Source: DAOTXK01 sp034430555 (lineage in GTDB: Bacteria; Chloroflexota; Anaerolineae; Aggregatilineales; Ch27). From it: a stretch of DNA of 9,845 nt. Below, in pieces: positions 5,645 through 9,845 of this stretch; position 1 is the first letter of the stretch; every line of letters begins with the position of its first letter. The stretch spans positions 1 through 9,845 of the forward strand of contig DAOUEM010000600.1 of assembly GCA_034430555.1 (NCBI GenBank), in the 5' to 3' direction. The translations under genes were made by a program, and so were the position numbers. The notes below the pieces were generated by a model. It was not told the DNA's origin. It made no database searches and worked only from the letters and a program-made list of their open reading frames with translations.

Positions 5645-6372
5645 AGCCGGGTGAAACGCGAATGACCTTTGTGGACGAGCAGGCGCAGCCGCAGGTTGGC
5701 ACGCTTGGCCGGCTGGCCATCTTCATTGGCCTGATCGGCTCATTGATCCAGATGGGCGTACTCGGACTGGCGGTCATGCTGGTCGTACTGCTGCTGGCCG
5801 GCATGGCCGCCTTCCGGCCCGCGCTGCGGCGCGTGCTGCGCTGGCGCTGGCTGTTGTTCTTCGCCGTGCTTGTGTTGCCGAGTGCCCTGTGGAATGGTGA
5901 AGTGGATTCGAATTTGGCAGGCGTGGCGTACTCCGGCGCCGGGCTGCAAACCGGGTTGGTGATGGCGCTGAGGGCGGGCATCATGCTCACAGCTGTCATG
6001 TGGTTCACGGCTTCGGTCGACATCACCGAGGTGGCCGGGTTGCTCGAGCGGGCCGGGTTGAGAGGTCTCGGCTTTTCGATGGGCGTTGCCGTTAACTTGC
6101 TCCCCTCGCTGCAGCAGTCCTTTCGCAACGCCTGGCACACGCTGCAGATGCGGGGCGGCATCGGCCGCCTCAGGCTGCGGGCGGTTCGCCTGCTGCTCAT
6201 CACTGTCTTCGCCAATGCGTTGCGGCGAGCGGATGAAATCACGCTGGTGGCCGAGGCGCGCGCTTTCTCGCCGGAGTGCTCGCGCTGCATGCCGCTCAAG
6301 AAGGGCCGCTATGATTTACTGCTTGGCCTGGGTGCGGTCGCCTCGCTTGCCCTGTTAGCGATGAGGGGCTGA
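5641..6372 (+). CDS. ECF transporter T component (EcfT/CbiQ family)
   Basis: A 243-residue membrane protein that couples ATP hydrolysis to S-component movement. Membrane segments lie near 25-55, 69-82, 100-125 and 225-241. The cytoplasmic coupling helices carry two short arginine motifs, QMRGG (169-173) and EARAF (205-209), which correspond to the A-R-G type motifs of EcfT that contact the ATPases; both deviate a little. The GTG at 5641 overlaps the lipoprotein stop (GTGA), but an in-frame ATG at 5662 with GGGTGA at 5650-5655 is an equally plausible start giving 236 residues. A cluster of charged and cysteine residues (SPECSRCMPLKKGR) precedes the last membrane segment. It closes the transporter module and is followed 10 bases later by mobB. 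Confidence 0.8.
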   Translation: MKPGETRMTFVDEQAQPQVGTLGRLAIFIGLIGSLIQMGVLGLAVMLVVLLLAGMAAFRPALRRVLRWRWLLFFAVLVLPSALWNGEVDSNLAGVAYSGAGLQTGLVMALRAGIMLTAVMWFTASVDITEVAGLLERAGLRGLGFSMGVAVNLLPSLQQSFRNAWHTLQMRGGIGRLRLRAVRLLLITVFANALRRADEITLVAEARAFSPECSRCMPLKKGRYDLLLGLGAVASLALLAMRG

Positions 6373-6382
6373 AAATAGGCTC

Positions 6383-6931
6383 ATGCAGGCAAATACCGAG
6401 AGCCCGCTCAGCGGGCCGCCGCTGATCTGTGTCGTCGGCCGTTCGCGCTCAGGAAAGACGACGCTGATCGAGAATCTGATTCCGCTCCTGCGAGCGCGTG
6501 GCTACCGCATCGGCACGATTAAGCACCATGCGCACTCGGATTTTGATTTCGATGTGCCCGGCAAGGATTCATGGCGCCACGCCAATGCTGGCAGCGAGCA
6601 CGTCATCATCGCTGCTCCGGGGAAGATCGGGTCGGTCGAACGCACCGACGGCGACCCGGCGCTGGATGAACTGGCAGGGCGCATGGACGATGTCGACTTG
6701 ATTTTCGCTGAGGGCTACCACTGGGAGGCGAAGCCGAAAATCGAGGTGCTCCGGTCAGCCCGCAGCCGCGAGCTGCGCTGCAACCCCGGCCAGTTGTCGG
6801 CTGTCATCACCGACCTCCCACTGGATTTACCGGTACCGGTTTTCGGTCTGGGTGAGATTGAAGCGCTGGCCGATTGGCTTGAGAGCACCTTCCTGAAACC
6901 TGGCGGAAGGGCAGCAGAGGATGCGGAGTGA
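6383..6931 (+). CDS. mobB: Molybdopterin-guanine dinucleotide biosynthesis protein B (first copy)
   Basis: A 182-residue P-loop GTP-binding protein. Walker A is GRSRSGKT (19-26), followed by the MobB hallmark ARGYRIGTIKHHAH (K47-H51) and D57xxGKDSW (to W64), then HANAGSEHVIIAAP. DLIFAEGY is the Walker-B-like segment, and a C-terminal IEVLRS segment is present. In E. coli MobB helps MobA attach GMP to Mo-molybdopterin; it is not essential, and here no mobA is seen. The ATG at 6383 lies 10 bases after the T-component stop with only a poor ribosome site (AGG); the stop overlaps the GTG of moeA by four bases. A related second copy lies at 8189, so the two flank moeA. Confidence in the family is high; the precise role of each copy is not known. 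Confidence 0.9.
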   Translation: MQANTESPLSGPPLICVVGRSRSGKTTLIENLIPLLRARGYRIGTIKHHAHSDFDFDVPGKDSWRHANAGSEHVIIAAPGKIGSVERTDGDPALDELAGRMDDVDLIFAEGYHWEAKPKIEVLRSARSRELRCNPGQLSAVITDLPLDLPVPVFGLGEIEALADWLESTFLKPGGRAAEDAE

Positions 6932-8178
6932 TTTCCTACACTGAAGCTCTGACACGTACGCTGGCTGCCGTCAGCCCGCTCGGTCCATGTGAGGTCGCAC
7001 TCCCCGAGTTGGTCGGTCGCGTGGCGGCGGAGGATATTCGCGCGGCGATTGATTCGCCCTCACTCGCTGTCTCGCTCAAAGACGGGTTTGCGCTGCGTTC
7101 CGGTGATGTGACCTCGGCCAGCGAAGAGCAACCCGTGCGCCTGCAGCTGCTAGGGCGCGCAGCAGCCGGCGGAGCGTGGTCGGGAGAAGTCGTCCCGGGG
7201 AGCGCGGTGCGCATTCTCACTGGAGCGCCAGTTCCATCGGGCGCGACGGCCGTGCTGGCCGAAGAGTTTGCAGCTGTTGAGGGAGACCATGTGCTGGCGC
7301 GGGCAGTTGCAGAGCCCGGCCGCAACATCATGCCGCGCGGTGCAGATATCTTCACCGGCCAGGTGCTGGCCAGCAGTGGACAGGTGCTGGAGCCGGAACG
7401 CATCGGGCTGCTGGCGGCGGCAGGTATTCAACGGGTCCCGGTCGTCGAACGCGTACGAGTTGGTATCCTGGCTACCGGTGACGAAGTGGTCATTCCAGGT
7501 AAATCGCTGCGTTCAGGCCAGCTCTATGCCAGCAATCTGGTAACCCTATCCGCATGGTGCAGCCAGTACGGCATGCGGTTCTCAACGGCGGTATCACGGG
7601 ATGATGTGGGCCAACTGCAATCTGCGCTGGAAGCGCTTTTTGCATCACATGACGCAGTCCTGACCAGCGGTGGTGCGTGGAAGGGCGATCGCGACCTGAT
7701 CGTCAAAGTGCTTGAACGTATGGGCTGGAGAAAGGCTTACCACCGTGTGCGAATCGGTCCGGGAAAGGCCATTGGATTTGGAGTTCTGGATGAGAAGCCT
7801 GTTTTCTGCCTGCCCGGTGGCCCGCCTTCCAACCAGATGGCCTTCCTGCAGCTGGCACTTCCGGGCCTGCTCAAGATGAGCGGTTACAGCCATCCCTCGC
7901 TGCCGTTGATCCCGGTGCGTGTGATCCATGAACTGCGTGGGCAGATCGATTGGACGCAGTTCGTGTACGGGAAGTTGCGCCGGGACGACGGCCAGCTCGT
8001 TTTCGAGAAAGTCGATATGAAAAGCAGGCTGCAGATGATGGCCCGCGCCGAGGCCATCGTGTCGATTCCCGAGGGCTGCGACTGCCTCGCCGCTGGTTCG
8101 ATCCACGCAGCGCAGCTGCTTACGCACTCGCCAGCCGGTTTTCTATTGCCCGGCGAGGAGAACTCCTCCCGGGACTGA
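6928..8178 (+). CDS. moeA: Molybdopterin molybdenumtransferase MoeA
   Basis: A 416-residue protein of full MoeA length that inserts molybdate (or tungstate) into adenylylated molybdopterin. The N-terminal part carries the dimer segment, with SLKDGFALR (49-57) at the usual MDGYA site, so D52 corresponds to the functional aspartate. The MoCF-like domain shows GILATGDEV (179-187, E186), TSGGAWKGDRD (246-256, D256), GPGKAIGFG and LPGGPPSN (295-302); the C-terminal beta domain is present (QLVFEKVDMKSRLQMMARAEAIVSIP split over two strands). Differences from E. coli-type MoeA are KDG for MDG, AWKG for VSVG and LPGGP for LPGNP, which may mark a paralogue subgroup. It starts at GTG 6928 inside the mobB stop and is followed by the second mobB after a short gap. 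The partner MogA/MoaB adenylyltransferase is not in the window. Confidence 0.92.
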   Translation: MISYTEALTRTLAAVSPLGPCEVALPELVGRVAAEDIRAAIDSPSLAVSLKDGFALRSGDVTSASEEQPVRLQLLGRAAAGGAWSGEVVPGSAVRILTGAPVPSGATAVLAEEFAAVEGDHVLARAVAEPGRNIMPRGADIFTGQVLASSGQVLEPERIGLLAAAGIQRVPVVERVRVGILATGDEVVIPGKSLRSGQLYASNLVTLSAWCSQYGMRFSTAVSRDDVGQLQSALEALFASHDAVLTSGGAWKGDRDLIVKVLERMGWRKAYHRVRIGPGKAIGFGVLDEKPVFCLPGGPPSNQMAFLQLALPGLLKMSGYSHPSLPLIPVRVIHELRGQIDWTQFVYGKLRRDDGQLVFEKVDMKSRLQMMARAEAIVSIPEGCDCLAAGSIHAAQLLTHSPAGFLLPGEENSSRD

Positions 8179-8188
8179 TGGAGTGATG

Positions 8189-8743
8189 ATGAGACCGGTG
8201 GTGGTGTCGATCGTCGGGCGTTCGGGAAGTGGAAAGACGACCTTCCTGGTTGCGCTGCTCAGGGTGTTGAAGGCGCGCGGCTACCGGGTAGGTACGGTAA
8301 AACACCATGTTCATTCTGGTATCAGCCTCGATCGGGAGGGCAAGGACAGTTGGGAACATGCTCAGGCTGGAGCCGACGAGGTCATCGTTGCCGCACCGGA
8401 TCAAATTGTCACCTTTAGGGCTCTATCCAACGAATTGCCTCTTGCCAAGGTCGTGGAACTGTTCAACCATATGGATATCGTATTGACAGACGGATACCGT
8501 ATCGAAGGTGAGAACAGGATCGAAATTTTACGGGAAGCGGCCGGTTTTTCGCTGGTTTGCCGGGAGGATGAGCTGTTCGCCATCGCGACGGACAAACCGC
8601 TCGAGCTTGATTGGCCTGTCCCGATTCTCGATATTGATGACTTTGAAGGAGCTGCCGACTTGATCGAAAGCAAGCTTGTGGTGCGATCTAGCACAAATTC
8701 AAGAGCGGATCTGAATCAACCCGGCTCCCGCATGCCTGGATAG
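8189..8743 (+). CDS. mobB: Molybdopterin-guanine dinucleotide biosynthesis protein B (second copy)
   Basis: A 184-residue MobB homologue. Walker A is GRSGSGKT (10-17 from this start), followed by ARGYRVGTVKHHVH, DREGKDSWEHAQAGADEVIVAAP and a VLTDGY Walker-B-like segment, with the ending IEILREAAGF. It is clearly related to the first copy (same ARGYRxGTxKHHxH and GKDSWxHAxAG patterns), but the loops and C-terminus differ, so it is an old duplication or separate acquisition rather than a recent copy. Three starts lie in a row, GTG 8183, ATG 8186, ATG 8189; GGAG at 8180-8183 places 8189 at the best spacing. It is 10 bases after moeA and 12 bases before the NTPase gene. It probably acts on the same molybdopterin pathway, perhaps with a different partner or cofactor form (inference). 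Confidence 0.88.
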   Translation: MRPVVVSIVGRSGSGKTTFLVALLRVLKARGYRVGTVKHHVHSGISLDREGKDSWEHAQAGADEVIVAAPDQIVTFRALSNELPLAKVVELFNHMDIVLTDGYRIEGENRIEILREAAGFSLVCREDELFAIATDKPLELDWPVPILDIDDFEGAADLIESKLVVRSSTNSRADLNQPGSRMPG

Positions 8744-8755
8744 CAGATTTATGGA

Positions 8756-9364
8756 GTGAGGACGAACGCTCCATTAGAAAGTGATACGCAGGTAATGGAT
8801 GAATCGGCTCCAGCAAAGGTTGAAGCAATTCTACGGAACCTCACCTCAAGCACTTTCGACGGGTCGATTCTGTATCTACTATCTGGCGAACGCGGTGATG
8901 GGAAGACTTCGTGGTGCAAGGAACTGGCGGCTGCGGCACGCGCGAGCGACCTCGTACTTGGTGGGGTGATTTCCCCCGGCGTGTATGCTGGCAGTCGACG
9001 GATTGCGATCGACCTTGAAGATCTGCATTCCCAGGAAACCCGACGCTTGGCAACCCGGCGCTCAGACTCTGAATATCCAGCGCCAGCCCGAAAGTGGGCG
9101 TTTGACCCGCAGGCCATTGACTGGGGGAACCATTTATTCGGTTCACTTGGCGAAGTTGACCTGCTCATCGTGGATGAGATCGGTCCACTTGAGTTGTTGG
9201 AGGGCAAAGGTTTGCAAGCCGCACTCCTTTCGATCGATCGAGCTGAATACAGGGCGGGGGTCATTGTCGTTCGTCCCTCGTTGCTCGAGATAGCGTTGCG
9301 GCGTTGGCCGGATGCCTATGTTTTAAAGCTGCCCAGGGGGGGAGCGAGCGAGTCGAGCGTTTGA
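8756..9364 (+). CDS. THEP1-like nucleoside-triphosphatase (P-loop NTPase)
   Basis: A 202-residue protein with Walker A GERGDGKTS (44-52), the family segment LGGVISPGVYAGSRRIAIDLEDL (68-90, seen in two blocks), and Walker B DLLIVDEIGPLEL (135-147, D140/E141). This is the pattern of NTPase_1/THEP1 and the related DUF2478 proteins; characterised THEP1 hydrolyses NTPs slowly with unclear cellular role, and some relatives sit near molybdate or Mo cofactor genes. The GTG at 8756 has no good ribosome site; ATG 8795 (Met14) is an alternative that loses no motif. It is last in the operon, 12 bases after the second mobB. The C-terminal end (LKLPRGGASESSV) has no motif I know. The family call is good; the function is unknown. 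Confidence 0.78.
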   Translation: MRTNAPLESDTQVMDESAPAKVEAILRNLTSSTFDGSILYLLSGERGDGKTSWCKELAAAARASDLVLGGVISPGVYAGSRRIAIDLEDLHSQETRRLATRRSDSEYPAPARKWAFDPQAIDWGNHLFGSLGEVDLLIVDEIGPLELLEGKGLQAALLSIDRAEYRAGVIVVRPSLLEIALRRWPDAYVLKLPRGGASESSV

Positions 9365-9393
9365 AGCTCCGGGTTCAATTGTACTTGATTGGC

Positions 9394-9530
9394 TAGTTGA
9401 ATCACCTTTGAGAATGTGGCTTGCTAGGTTTGTGACCGGTAAGTAGAGCAATCAGAGGCCATGTCACGAGATAATCGGTACCTATTATTTATCTATATCC
9501 TCGATAGAAATTTATTCCAGGATTCAACTA
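9394..9530. repeat. 10-base inverted repeat in noncoding stretch
   Basis: TAGTTGAATC at 9394-9403 is the exact reverse complement of GATTCAACTA at 9521-9530, 117 bases apart. The spacing is long for a terminator. It could bound a small folded RNA or a mobile remnant, or be chance. Confidence 0.3.
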
Positions 9531-9606
9531 CGAAGCGCAACACAAATGAATGAAAGTGAGGTTGGGGGTGATCCTATTCTGGACACCAACTGCACTTGCT
9601 AGGTTT
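9420..9606. repeat. 12-base direct repeat in noncoding stretch
   Basis: CTTGCTAGGTTT occurs at 9420-9431 and again at 9595-9606; its core GCTAGGT occurs a third time at 9667-9673. The copies are not evenly spaced and no protein site is recognised. Confidence 0.35.
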
Positions 9607-9845
9607 ACCCTCCGCGTGTAGGGTCATTGAAACTATTGGTCGCTGGGTTCCGAGTAGTCGCAAATCGCTAGGTCACCCTTGGAAGCCCAGCCTGACGGTC
9701 CAAGGCCCCTGTTTTCGGATTCGAACTTCTATGATGAGGGATTTGTCAAGTAGCCAACACCTGGCGTCCTGAATCCTCGGCTTCACTGAGCCGCCCACCA
9801 CAACGCACCTTCTGCTCATCCCCTTTCTCAATCCTTTACTAATCA

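Larger units (their letters stand above)
9365..9845. other. Noncoding stretch after the operon
   Basis: 481 bases of lower GC than the operon with no open frame of convincing length on either strand, no tRNA-like or CRISPR-like structure and no clear terminator directly after 9364. It carries short direct and inverted repeats (see next entries). It may be a control region for a gene beyond the window or eroded sequence; I cannot tell. Confidence 0.6.

Noticed and set aside
5634..6299. Long minus-strand open frame opposite the T component
   Set aside because: A high-GC shadow of the EcfT-like gene; its composition is Ser/Arg/Pro-rich and lacks motifs.
9365..9845. tRNA, CRISPR array or transposase remnant
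   Set aside because: No cloverleaf, no regularly spaced repeats and no transposase-like frame could be found; the repeats are too few and uneven.

Overview
The window is a gene-dense, plus-strand-only stretch of bacterial DNA. Genes are tightly packed, many overlap by four bases (GTGA junctions), GC is high in the coding part, and two secreted proteins are lipoproteins. Gene content (BMP-family binding protein, multiheme lipoprotein cytochrome, ECF transporter, molybdopterin genes) fits an anaerobic or facultative bacterium, perhaps a Chloroflexota relative. That assignment is inference and only weakly supported.

Layout. (1) 1-689: the C-terminal part of a BMP/Med-type ABC substrate-binding protein whose start lies outside the window. 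(2) 825-1838: a lipoprotein cytochrome c with eight heme-binding motifs, the second being CxxCK rather than CxxCH. (3) 1945-2244: a TatA-type gene that appears frameshifted. Restoring one copy of an 8-base tandem repeat would give a standard TatA hinge and amphipathic helix ending at 2140, followed by a separate 35-residue ORF (2137-2244). (4) 2292-2480: a highly structured leader RNA ending in an intrinsic-terminator-like hairpin, probably a riboswitch; a molybdenum-cofactor (Moco/Tuco) class is the leading candidate from context. (5) 2515-9364: one apparent operon of nine genes: fused double ECF ATPase, SAM-dependent methyltransferase, membrane S component, sulfite-oxidase-fold lipoprotein, EcfT-like T component, mobB, moeA, a second mobB, and a THEP1-like NTPase. 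(6) 9365-9845: about 480 bases with lower GC, no convincing gene, and a few short repeats.

How it may work together. The operon joins a complete ECF importer (A-A, S and T parts) to molybdopterin metabolism (MoeA inserts Mo or W into molybdopterin; MobB and the THEP1-like protein are P-loop proteins). A small lipoprotein with the sulfite-oxidase molybdopterin-binding fold, but no catalytic cysteine, sits between the S and T genes. The most exciting reading is an uncharacterised uptake and processing system for a pterin, molybdopterin or Mo/W-related ligand, controlled by a leader RNA. The upstream tatA and cytochrome would fit the export and electron transfer of Mo/W enzymes, but no such enzyme is present in the window. 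The transported substrate is not shown by the sequence.
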